Source: DATKWV01 sp035529405
Lineage (GTDB): Bacteria > Planctomycetota > Phycisphaerae > Sedimentisphaerales > Anaerobacaceae
Direction: 5' to 3'
Length of the DNA: 11,141 nucleotides
Assembly (NCBI GenBank): GCA_035529405.1
Contig: DATKWV010000081.1
Location: 1 to 11,141 of the forward strand
In this document: positions 4,750 to 11,141 of the stretch, in pieces
Position numbering within the stretch: position 1 is the stretch's first letter
Layout of the letters: each line of letters opens with the position of its first letter
Translations under genes and position numbers: made by a program
Notes under the pieces: model-generated
What the model was told of the DNA's origin: nothing
Database searches by the model: none
Seen by the model: the letters and a program-made list of their open reading frames with translations, nothing else

Positions 4750-5971
4750 AATAATCAGTAACGAGCTGTCGCACGTCTACGAGGAGCTTGTGCTGCTTCA
4801 CAGGCTCAGCACGAATATGAACATTGCTGAGCCTGACAGCAACTATCTCCAGATGGCCTGCGACAGCCTCACTGATATAGTAACCGTAGAGGGTATAGCC
4901 ATACTGCAGCAAAGCTGTGCCCCCGAGCACAACAGGCTGGTCCTGGCTGCAGGCTCGGGCCTGATAGACATAGACGAGCGTATGACTACGGTACTCTACA
5001 CCCGCCTGGCTGAGGCAATCAACAACGGCCAAGAGGCACTGCTGGACAGCGATGTGGACTCGCCTTTCAGGTACGATTGGCCGGGCAATATAAGAAGTAT
5101 CATTGCCGTGCCGCTGTGCGGCAAGGAAAAGCCCGCCGACGACCTCACACAGACAAACCAAAGCAGCGCCCGCATAATAGGTTTAATGGTTGCGGTAAAC
5201 CGAATTGACAAGCCGGATTTCGACTCCACTGATGTAAAGCTTTTCAACTCAGTGGCGAACGGCTGCGCCGTTTTTATCGAAAACGGCCGGCTCTTCAGAG
5301 ACCTCAAGGAACTTTTCATAGGTTCATTAAAGGCCCTGACAAGCAGTATCGATGCAAAGGACCAGTACACCCGCGGTCACTCGGAAAGGGTGGCCTTTGT
5401 TTCCCGCTGGATTGCCGAGAATCTGGCCAATGCCGCGGTCATCCCGCACGACCAGATGCACAAGGCATACCTTGCCGGCCTGCTCCACGATATAGGAAAA
5501 ATGGGAATAAACGAAGCCGTCCTGCGAAAAGAAGGCAGGTTAAGCACCGAAGAACTGAACCATATAAGGACACATCCCTCGATAGGAGCGGCCATTCTAA
5601 GCGAAATAAAGCAGATGCACGAAATCATTCCCGGAATACTTTGCCATCATGAGCGGATGGACGGCACGGGTTACCCGAACGGCCTGTTTGCGCACCAGAT
5701 ACCGCTGTTAGGCAAAATTGTCGGTCTGGCGGACAGCTTTGACGCAATGACCAGCAAGAGAACTTATAGAGGCGCGCTTAGCGTTGACGAAGCCCTGCAG
5801 GAAATAATACAGTTGCTGGGCGCTCAGTTTGACCGCCAGGTCGGTTCGGTATTTCTCAGCAGCGATGTGCATAAACTCTGGGCTGCCATGCAGGACGGCC
5901 CGGTCGGAGTTTACGACAAAGGCAACTTCTCGGAGTACGGCAGTGCCGCTGTAGGGGCGTTAATCGGCTGA
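4721..5971 (+). CDS. GAF plus HD-GYP protein, predicted c-di-GMP phosphodiesterase
   Basis: HD-GYP proteins hydrolyse the second messenger cyclic di-GMP in the cytoplasm using a two- or three-metal site. Of 416 residues, the first 20 or so are helical, a GAF sensor domain spans about 25-192 (with RSIIAVPL and GLMVAVNR strands), and the HD-GYP domain spans about 200-385. The catalytic set is intact: GHSERVAF (His220), LLHDIGKMGI (His256-Asp257, Lys260), THP (His285), HHERMDGTGYP (309-319) with the GYP motif, and LADSFDAMTS with Asp338. No membrane segment, so it is soluble. The ligand of the GAF domain is not predictable. ATG 4721 has AGG nine bases upstream and lies inside the end of the receiver gene, a sign of translational coupling. 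Activity as a phosphodiesterase is inferred from the intact motifs. Confidence 0.92.
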   Translation: MAVKAEEHIEIISNELSHVYEELVLLHRLSTNMNIAEPDSNYLQMACDSLTDIVTVEGIAILQQSCAPEHNRLVLAAGSGLIDIDERMTTVLYTRLAEAINNGQEALLDSDVDSPFRYDWPGNIRSIIAVPLCGKEKPADDLTQTNQSSARIIGLMVAVNRIDKPDFDSTDVKLFNSVANGCAVFIENGRLFRDLKELFIGSLKALTSSIDAKDQYTRGHSERVAFVSRWIAENLANAAVIPHDQMHKAYLAGLLHDIGKMGINEAVLRKEGRLSTEELNHIRTHPSIGAAILSEIKQMHEIIPGILCHHERMDGTGYPNGLFAHQIPLLGKIVGLADSFDAMTSKRTYRGALSVDEALQEIIQLLGAQFDRQVGSVFLSSDVHKLWAAMQDGPVGVYDKGNFSEYGSAAVGALIG

Positions 5972-6206
5972 AAATTGCCGTACAGCGCCTTCCCAGGGGC
6001 GAAAAACCAAACTCATACTGTATTTCCACCCGCCTGATTTGACTGTTACCGCCGGTAATCTGAGGTGTCTGTTATCTGCTGTTGAGCCTTGCTGTGGGGC
6101 AATTTTCCTGTTTTACCATCGACTGCGTAATACAAAAAATTATCGATACAAAAAGTGTTGTCGAAAAGCGGCTTTGGCAAAAGTTTCTTTTTGCCGGTAA
6201 AAAAAC
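5972..6206. other. Non-coding gap between the c-di-GMP module and rpsO
   Basis: No gene is supported. It contains a small dyad TTACC-GCC-GGTAA (6046-6058) and a hairpin GGCAAAA/TTTTGCC with a six-base loop (6176-6195). Its right half is rich in A-tracts, the last (A7 at 6199-6205) touching the -35 of the rpsO promoter like an UP element. I see no clear intrinsic terminator for the HD-GYP gene. Confidence 0.45.
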
Positions 6207-6235
6207 TTGCAGCCTGTACGCGTGTAAACTATAAT
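6207..6235 (+). promoter_or_regulatory. Sigma-70-type promoter for rpsO-pnp
   Basis: A perfect TATAAT (6230-6235) lies 17 bases after TTGCAG (6207-6212), with an A7 tract immediately upstream. The -35 keeps only TTG of the consensus, but the -10, spacing and position fit a ribosomal protein promoter. Transcription would start near 6242, giving a leader of about 70 bases where S15 autoregulation could act. Confidence 0.65.
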
Positions 6236-6313
6236 ATGTGGTTTGTAAAGAGCAGGACGTGAGTGTTAAGTACGGTTACGCGGCAGGATATTACTAAAGG
6301 ATTAATCGGAAAA

Positions 6314-6580
6314 ATGCTGAAAAAGCAGGAAAAAGAGAAAATTGTCGGCGACTTCGAGACCCACAAGGGGGATACCGGTTCGCCTGAAGTGCAGATTGCG
6401 CTGCTGACGAAAAAAATCAACGAGCTTACAGAGCATCTTAAAATTCATCGCAAGGATTATGCGTCTCGTCGCGGCCTGTTGAAAATGGTCGGAAACAGGG
6501 CCGCGCTGCTGAAGTACGTAAACAAAAAAGACCCCAAGCGCTATCGTGATATAATATCGCGGCTTGGCCTGCGAAAATAA
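6314..6580 (+). CDS. rpsO: 30S ribosomal protein S15
   Basis: S15 binds the three-way junction of 16S rRNA early in assembly of the small subunit platform and helps form a bridge to the 50S subunit. From ATG 6314 the protein is 88 residues, the normal size, and carries the family core: DTGSPEVQIALLT (20-32), the HLKIHRKD helix with His41 and Asp48, Ser51 and RRGLLKMVGNR (52-62), and the usual LGLRK end. An in-frame GTG at 6263 would add 17 residues not found in the family, so it is rejected even though AGGA stands before it. It sits immediately upstream of pnp, the order conserved in many bacteria, and is probably co-transcribed with it. Many S15 proteins repress their own mRNA; the leader here is long enough but I cannot identify the binding fold. 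Confidence 0.96.
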   Translation: MLKKQEKEKIVGDFETHKGDTGSPEVQIALLTKKINELTEHLKIHRKDYASRRGLLKMVGNRAALLKYVNKKDPKRYRDIISRLGLRK

Positions 6581-6598
6581 AAATCATTTTTTTTAACC

Positions 6599-6626
6599 AA
6601 CGTCGGTTAATACACCAGGCGACGTT
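6599..6626 (+). promoter_or_regulatory. Stem-loop in the rpsO-pnp junction
   Basis: AACGTC (6599-6604) and GACGTT (6621-6626) pair perfectly over a 16-base loop; an alternative inner pairing AACC/GGTT (6595-6608) competes with it. It ends four bases before the pnp ribosome-binding site GAGGT (6631-6635). In E. coli pnp is controlled through a leader stem cut by RNase III and PNPase itself; whether this shorter stem plays such a part is speculative. Confidence 0.35.
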
Positions 6627-6641
6627 TAGTGAGGTAATTGT

Positions 6642-8783
6642 ATGTTTGATGTTTGCAGAGTTGAAAGACAAATCGGGGGCAAATTATTATCCATCGAAAC
6701 CGGCAAAATCGCAAAACAGGCACACGGTGCGGTTGTCGTGCGGTACGGTGATACCGTTGTTCTTGTTGCCGCGGTAACGGCGCATTGCCAGCGGGAAGGT
6801 ATAGATTTCTTCCCGTTAAGCGTCGAATATCGCGAAAAGACCAGCGCCGCAGGAAAATTTCCGGGCGGTTTTATCAAGCGCGAGGGAAGACCCACCACCA
6901 AGGAGATTTTAACCGCCAGGCAAATCGACAGGCCGATTCGCCCCTTGTTTCCGGAAGGCTATTTCGAGGAGGTGCAGATTATAGCCTCCGTGTTGAGCTT
7001 CGACGGCGAAAATGACCCTGATGTGCTTGCAATGATCGGCGCCAGCGCCGCACTTACCATAAGCAAGATACCGTTTCTGGGCCCTATGGGCGCCTGCCGA
7101 TTGGGCCGGGTCAAAGGAGAATTCATACTCAATCCCACGCATCAGCAGATAACCGAAAGCGACCTTGACATGCTTGTCGGCGGCTCTAAACAGGACATAA
7201 ACATGATAGAAGTCGGCGCCAGGGAACTGTCCGAAGAAGTCATAGCCGAGGCGATTAAAACCGCGCATGAAACAGTCTGCGAGGTTTGCGATTTGATTGA
7301 ACAATTGCGCCAAAAGGTCGGCGCCGAAAAGGAACTTTGTCTTGTCGAAACCGACCAGCAGCTCTACAGCCAAATCCGCTCACAGACAGTCGACAGGCTC
7401 TATGAACTCAAACAGATACCCGCAAAGCAGCAGAGACAGGATGCGGTTGCTGAGTTATTTGAAGGTATTTTTAACCAGTACTGTCTGCAGGATGACTCGC
7501 AGCAGCAGCCAAAATACGAAAAGGTAACGGTCCGGCGAATCCTCGAAAAAGTTGAGAAAGAGGTTGTTCGCAAACTGCTTCTGGAGGGTAAAAGACTTGA
7601 CCGCAGGGGCTATGACGAGATTCGTGACATTCAGTGCGAAGTCGGTATCCTGCCCCGAACTCATGGTTCGGCCCTTTTTACGCGCGGCGAGACTCAGGCA
7701 GTGGTCAGTGTGACGCTGGGCAGCATCAGGGATGGGCAAATCGTTGACGGCCTGCTCGAAGAATACACGCAGAACTTTACACTGCACTACAACTTCCCGC
7801 CGTTCTCTGTCGGCGAGGTAAGACCTGTTCGCGGGGTGGGCCGCAGAGAAATCGGGCACGGCGCGCTTGCCGAACGGGCCCTTATACAGGTAAGGCCCCC
7901 AGAAGAACAGTTTGCATATACCGTCAGGGTCGTCTCGGACATCACCGAGTCCAACGGCTCCAGTTCTATGGCCTCTGTCTGCGGCGGTACCCTTGCCCTG
8001 ATGGATGCCGGTGTGCCAATCCTTAGGCCCGTCGCGGGCATATCGGTGGGCCTTGTAAGCGACGCAAACGGCCGCTGCGAATTGCTCACCGATATTATCG
8101 GTGAAGAAGACCGTTTCGGCGATATGGATTTCAAGGTCGCAGGCACCGCCGACGGTATCACGGCTGTTCAGCTTGATATCAAAACCCGGGGATTAGCGCA
8201 TGATATTATGGTTGAAGCGCTCAAACGGGCAAAAACCGCACGCCTTAAAATACTCGATGCTATGAATAAGGTTATAAGCAAACCCAGACCTGAACTAAGC
8301 TCTTACGCTCCCAAGCTTATCAGCATCTCCATAGACCCTGAATTCATAGGCAAACTCATCGGCCCCGGCGGTAAAATGATTAAGAGTATTCAGGAACAGA
8401 CTAAAACCACTATCGAAATACAGGACGATGGTTTGGTTTACATATCGTGTGTCGGCGGCGACGGGCATCTCAAGGCCAGGGAAATAATCGAGTCACTGAC
8501 CCAGCCGCCGGAGGTGGGAAAAATATATACCAATGCCAGGGTCGTGTCGGTAAAGGACTTCGGGGCCTTCGTTGAGATTGTGCCGGGGGTCGAGGGGCTG
8601 TGCCATATCAGCGAACTAAGCGACAGCTATGTCGAAAACGTCGGCAGTGTCTGCAAAACAGGTGATTTAATACCTGTGAAATTAATCTTTATTGATGACC
8701 AGGGCAGATTGAAGCTTTCCCGAAAAGCCGCTCTGGTGGAGATGAAAAAATCCGCCAAACCTCAGCCCGTCAAAGACAAGTAG
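6642..8783 (+). CDS. pnp: Polyribonucleotide nucleotidyltransferase (PNPase)
   Basis: PNPase is a homotrimeric 3'-to-5' exoribonuclease that uses phosphate to release nucleoside diphosphates and can also add tails; it is central to mRNA decay. The 713 residues show the full family layout: first RNase PH-like domain (about 1-145, with FFPLSVEYREK, KREGRPTTKEIL and RQIDRPIRPLFP), an all-helical linker (about 235-310), the second, catalytic RNase PH domain (about 315-545, with GSALFTRGETQ, SNGSSSMAS, and Asp490, Asp496, Lys498 matching E. coli Asp486, Asp492 and Lys494), a KH domain (about 553-617) with GPGG (574-577), and an S1 domain (about 624-696). The ATG follows GAGGT by six bases. It is downstream of rpsO with a 61-base gap and no terminator. 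Nothing is missing. Confidence 0.97.
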   Translation: MFDVCRVERQIGGKLLSIETGKIAKQAHGAVVVRYGDTVVLVAAVTAHCQREGIDFFPLSVEYREKTSAAGKFPGGFIKREGRPTTKEILTARQIDRPIRPLFPEGYFEEVQIIASVLSFDGENDPDVLAMIGASAALTISKIPFLGPMGACRLGRVKGEFILNPTHQQITESDLDMLVGGSKQDINMIEVGARELSEEVIAEAIKTAHETVCEVCDLIEQLRQKVGAEKELCLVETDQQLYSQIRSQTVDRLYELKQIPAKQQRQDAVAELFEGIFNQYCLQDDSQQQPKYEKVTVRRILEKVEKEVVRKLLLEGKRLDRRGYDEIRDIQCEVGILPRTHGSALFTRGETQAVVSVTLGSIRDGQIVDGLLEEYTQNFTLHYNFPPFSVGEVRPVRGVGRREIGHGALAERALIQVRPPEEQFAYTVRVVSDITESNGSSSMASVCGGTLALMDAGVPILRPVAGISVGLVSDANGRCELLTDIIGEEDRFGDMDFKVAGTADGITAVQLDIKTRGLAHDIMVEALKRAKTARLKILDAMNKVISKPRPELSSYAPKLISISIDPEFIGKLIGPGGKMIKSIQEQTKTTIEIQDDGLVYISCVGGDGHLKAREIIESLTQPPEVGKIYTNARVVSVKDFGAFVEIVPGVEGLCHISELSDSYVENVGSVCKTGDLIPVKLIFIDDQGRLKLSRKAALVEMKKSAKPQPVKDK

Positions 8784-8856
8784 TCCTGTCTCTTTGGGCC
8801 GTTAGCGGGTTTATACTGCTTTAGTCTGCAGGCGCCGAAGCTTAGAGGGCAGGTAA

Positions 8857-9714
8857 GTGCAGCAGTTTTTAGCTGGTTTTGTTGTTGTTGTTTTGTCAGC
8901 TGTGGCGATAGTGTGGTGGTTTTTGCTTGATAAGAAACGTCGTGACACAGCCCGGGCGCGGCAAAATGCCCCTGCCCCGCAGCAGAAAAACCATACTGAA
9001 GAGGTTGAGGGACTTACCAGGCTTATTGGTGAGCTTGCCCATGAAATAAAAAACCCGCTTTCCACCGTTAAAGTAAATCTTGCACTTATCGGCGAAGAGC
9101 TGACAGCCTTGAAAAGTGCCGCACCTGCCGCCCAGCCGCAGGCATTGGCAAGGGCCCTTAGAAAAATTGCTGTTATACAAAAAGAAACCGACAGGCTCGA
9201 ACAGATACTCGAAGGCTTTCTGGGGTATGTGGATAAGACCGGGTACCAGCTTAGCCGTGTTGATGTCAATTCGCTCGTCGGGGATATGGTGGATTTTTAT
9301 TCGCCGCAGGCGTACAGCCGTTCAATTACCCTCAGGCAGGGTTTATGTGCCCAGCCGCTGGTCTGCAAAGCGGATATCGACAGTTGCAAGCGGGTGTTAT
9401 TGAATCTTTTTATTAACGCCCAGCAGGCTATGAGCGGCGGGGGGGAACTGATAATAAAAACATATCAGAGTGATAATAACGCCATAATCGAGGTCAGTGA
9501 CACCGGCTGCGGAATTGCACCCGACAAAATTGAACATGTATTCGAGGCCTATTATTCGTCCCGGCCGCACGGAACGGGGCTGGGCCTGGCCACGGCAAAA
9601 AAAATAATTGATGCCCACAACGGTCACATACACGCCGACAGCACCGTGGGAAAGGGCAGCCGCTTTACCATAAGTCTCCCCTTGCACGTGATTGAGGCTG
9701 CGATTGATGAGTAA
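8857..9714 (+). CDS. Membrane-anchored sensor histidine kinase without an evident sensor domain
   Basis: This is the kinase of a two-component pair. It autophosphorylates a His and passes the phosphate to the regulator encoded next to it. Of 285 residues, 4-24 form one membrane helix and 25-50 a polar linker. The dimerisation domain holds the H-box ELAHEIKNPL with His62, followed by long helices to about 125. The ATPase domain has the N-box around LLNLFINAQQAM (Asn183, Asn187), the G1 box SDTGCGI (Asp215), the F-box EHVFEAYYSS and the G2 box GTGLGLATAKK (239-249). There is no periplasmic loop, PAS or HAMP domain, so its signal is unknown. Resembles NtrB/ZraS-type kinases. The start is GTG 8857 with AGAGGG eight bases before. 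It overlaps the next gene by eight bases and starts 73 bases after pnp. Confidence 0.9.
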   Translation: MQQFLAGFVVVVLSAVAIVWWFLLDKKRRDTARARQNAPAPQQKNHTEEVEGLTRLIGELAHEIKNPLSTVKVNLALIGEELTALKSAAPAAQPQALARALRKIAVIQKETDRLEQILEGFLGYVDKTGYQLSRVDVNSLVGDMVDFYSPQAYSRSITLRQGLCAQPLVCKADIDSCKRVLLNLFINAQQAMSGGGELIIKTYQSDNNAIIEVSDTGCGIAPDKIEHVFEAYYSSRPHGTGLGLATAKKIIDAHNGHIHADSTVGKGSRFTISLPLHVIEAAIDE

Positions 9715-11071
9715 AGGACCTGTAATTCTGGTTGTTGACGATGAGCCGGACCACGCCGACGGCATAGCCGAGGCGCTGGAAAAAGTCTGCGCAAAGGCCA
9801 TTGCCGTCTATAACGGGACGGATGCGCTGGAGATTCTCGGCGACCGCAGAGTCGATGTGGTTGTCACCGACCTCAAGCTTGGTGACGGCCCCGACGGGCT
9901 GAAGATACTCGAGCAGGTAAAAAAAACCAGCCGGCACACCGAGGTGATTTTAATAACCGCTTACGCGACAATTGATACCTGCAAGCAGGCAATCAAAAAG
10001 GGCGCGTACGATTACCTTGTTAAGCCCATCGATATCGACCAGCTTCGCACACTGGTCGAACAGGCGGGCAGGAAGGCCTCTGCTGCGGCCGAAAGCAGCA
10101 GGGCAGCACCCGTTTCAGACAGCGGGGAATTCAGGTTCGAAGGGATATGGGGAACCGGCGCCAAGATGAAGGGCATACTTGAGGTGCTGCGGCGGGTCTG
10201 CCTGACAAATATATCGGTGTTGATCGAAGGCGCTTCGGGCACGGGAAAGGAACTGCTGGCGCGGGCGATTCACGATAACTCAAGACGGGCGGGCAAGCCG
10301 TTTAAGCCTATAAACTGTGCTGGGTTAGCGGAGACCCTGCTGGAAAGTGAATTGTTCGGGCACATCAGGGGCGCCTTTACCGGCGCATCAACCGACCGAA
10401 AAGGATTGTTCGAGCAGGCCCACAAGGGCACGCTTTTTCTCGATGAGATAGGCGATATGCCTTTGAACATGCAGGCCAAGCTGCTGCGTGTTCTGGAGGA
10501 CGGGATTGTGGTGCCGGTAGGCTCCAGCAGTTCTGTGGTGGTGGATGTGCGTTTTATAAGCGCAACAAACCACGATTTGATGCAGTTAGTGGGGGAAAAG
10601 AGGTTCAGACAGGATTTGTATTTCAGAATCAAGGGTGTAAATATCGTGCTACCGGGCCTGAGCGAAAGGGCGCAGGACATACCGCCTTTGTGTGATTACT
10701 TCATCCAGGAGGCGGCACGGGAGACAGGCTTGAATGTCACGGGCATAACAGATGCGGCCAAGAGTATTCTCAGCGGGTACGAATGGCCTGGCAATATAAG
10801 ACAACTGCGCAACTGCATCAGGACGATGGTTGTAATGTGCGACAGAGACCAGCTTGACGTGGGGGACATTCCGCCTGAGATACTGCAGAGGCGTCAGCTT
10901 GGGGCAGGACAGACGCAGGCGGCTGGGGCGCCGATGGCACTGGACCAACTGGAGAAACAGGCCATCATAGAGACGCTGAAAGAGACGGACAATAACCGGG
11001 AAAAAGCGGCCAAAATACTGGGTATCGGCGAAAGGACACTATACCGTAAAATAAAGGAATACAAGCTGTAG
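9707..11071 (+). CDS. NtrC-family sigma-54-dependent response regulator
   Basis: Proteins of this class bind upstream of sigma-54 promoters and use ATP hydrolysis to open the polymerase complex. The 454 residues comprise a receiver (1-120; Asp11-Asp12, phospho-acceptor Asp55, Thr84, Lys106), a linker, an AAA+ domain (about 143-375) and a C-terminal Fis-type helix-turn-helix (about 415-452). The AAA+ domain has Walker A GASGTGKE (175-182), the sigma-54-contacting loop GAFTGA (222-227), Walker B GTLFLDEIGDMP (Asp246-Glu247), the FRQDLYFRI arginine-finger region (300-308) and WPGNIRQLRN. All key residues are present, so it should be a working activator. ATG 9707 has GAGG nine bases upstream and overlaps the kinase stop, indicating translational coupling and a cognate pair. 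An in-frame TTG at 9692 is less likely. Its targets cannot be read from this window. Confidence 0.94.
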   Translation: MSKGPVILVVDDEPDHADGIAEALEKVCAKAIAVYNGTDALEILGDRRVDVVVTDLKLGDGPDGLKILEQVKKTSRHTEVILITAYATIDTCKQAIKKGAYDYLVKPIDIDQLRTLVEQAGRKASAAAESSRAAPVSDSGEFRFEGIWGTGAKMKGILEVLRRVCLTNISVLIEGASGTGKELLARAIHDNSRRAGKPFKPINCAGLAETLLESELFGHIRGAFTGASTDRKGLFEQAHKGTLFLDEIGDMPLNMQAKLLRVLEDGIVVPVGSSSSVVVDVRFISATNHDLMQLVGEKRFRQDLYFRIKGVNIVLPGLSERAQDIPPLCDYFIQEAARETGLNVTGITDAAKSILSGYEWPGNIRQLRNCIRTMVVMCDRDQLDVGDIPPEILQRRQLGAGQTQAAGAPMALDQLEKQAIIETLKETDNNREKAAKILGIGERTLYRKIKEYKL

Positions 11072-11127
11072 CAGGGGGCCAGGGGGCATCTGGGAAAAGG
11101 GGAGAAATTTCAAACGAGCAAAATTTC
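11072..11127. repeat. Short direct repeats in the right-hand tail
   Basis: Just after the regulator's stop, CAGGGGGC occurs twice without a gap (11072-11087), and AAATTTC occurs at 11105-11111 and again at 11121-11127. No terminator stem is visible before the window ends. These may be the edge of another intergenic repeat, but too little is present to say. Confidence 0.35.
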
Positions 11128-11141
11128 GGCTAAAAATCGAC

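Noticed and set aside
6130..6205. Phased A-tracts giving intrinsic DNA bending upstream of rpsO
   Set aside because: Tract centres are about 10 to 15 bases apart without a steady helical period; only the A7 next to the -35 is kept as a possible UP element.
6263..6313. Extended rpsO start at GTG 6263
   Set aside because: It would add 17 residues absent from S15 proteins; ATG 6314 gives the standard 88 residues.
6909..7373. Minus-strand frame of 154 codons within pnp, and similar ones in other genes
   Set aside because: They are shadows of strongly conserved genes on the plus strand and have no independent signals.

Overview
The window reads as ordinary bacterial chromosome with moderate GC. 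A Planctomycetota (Phycisphaerae-like) or neighbouring lineage is my best guess. It rests on the style of the prepilins and the short secretin, the heptamer-rich intergenic repeat and the look of the PNPase, and cannot be proved without searches. There is no phage, IS element, CRISPR array, tRNA or rRNA. Every coding region larger than about 80 codons that I believe in belongs to a recognisable family.

Layout: (1) positions 1-372, minus strand, hold the 5' end of xseA (exonuclease VII large subunit), running off the left edge and driven by a near-consensus sigma-70 promoter. (2) Positions 373-788 are an intergenic gap holding a composite repeat (GATT-type heptamers, a palindromic core, GYCTTCY heptamers) and the leader of a pilin gene. 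(3) Positions 789-4246, plus strand, encode a secretion or pilus set: a GspG-like major pseudopilin, a GspH/FimT-like minor prepilin and a secretin with an unusual C-terminal helical tail. These genes are separated by hairpin-rich gaps rather than tightly packed. (4) Positions 4336-5971 encode a single-domain CheY-like receiver overlapping a GAF plus HD-GYP protein, together an RpfG-like c-di-GMP phosphodiesterase module. (5) Positions 6207-8783 hold the conserved rpsO-pnp pair (S15 and polynucleotide phosphorylase) with its own promoter. (6) Positions 8857-11071 encode a two-component system: a membrane-anchored histidine kinase without an evident sensor domain, overlapping an NtrC-family sigma-54 activator. 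(7) A short G-rich, repeat-containing tail ends the window.

How the parts may work together: the prepilins and secretin would form the pseudopilus and outer-membrane channel of a type II secretion or type IV pilus machine. The ATPase, platform protein and prepilin peptidase must be encoded elsewhere. The receiver and HD-GYP genes downstream are a plausible input that removes c-di-GMP, a second messenger that commonly controls such machines. rpsO-pnp is housekeeping. The kinase/NtrC pair implies a sigma-54 regulon, but I found no convincing -24/-12 site in this window, so its targets are unknown.

I did not find a clearly new biological system. The observations most worth a second look are the split receiver/HD-GYP module beside the secretin, the secretin's C-terminal tail, the composite heptamer repeat, and the series of hairpins around the prepilin genes, including a tiny ORF that looks like the first residues of a lost third prepilin.
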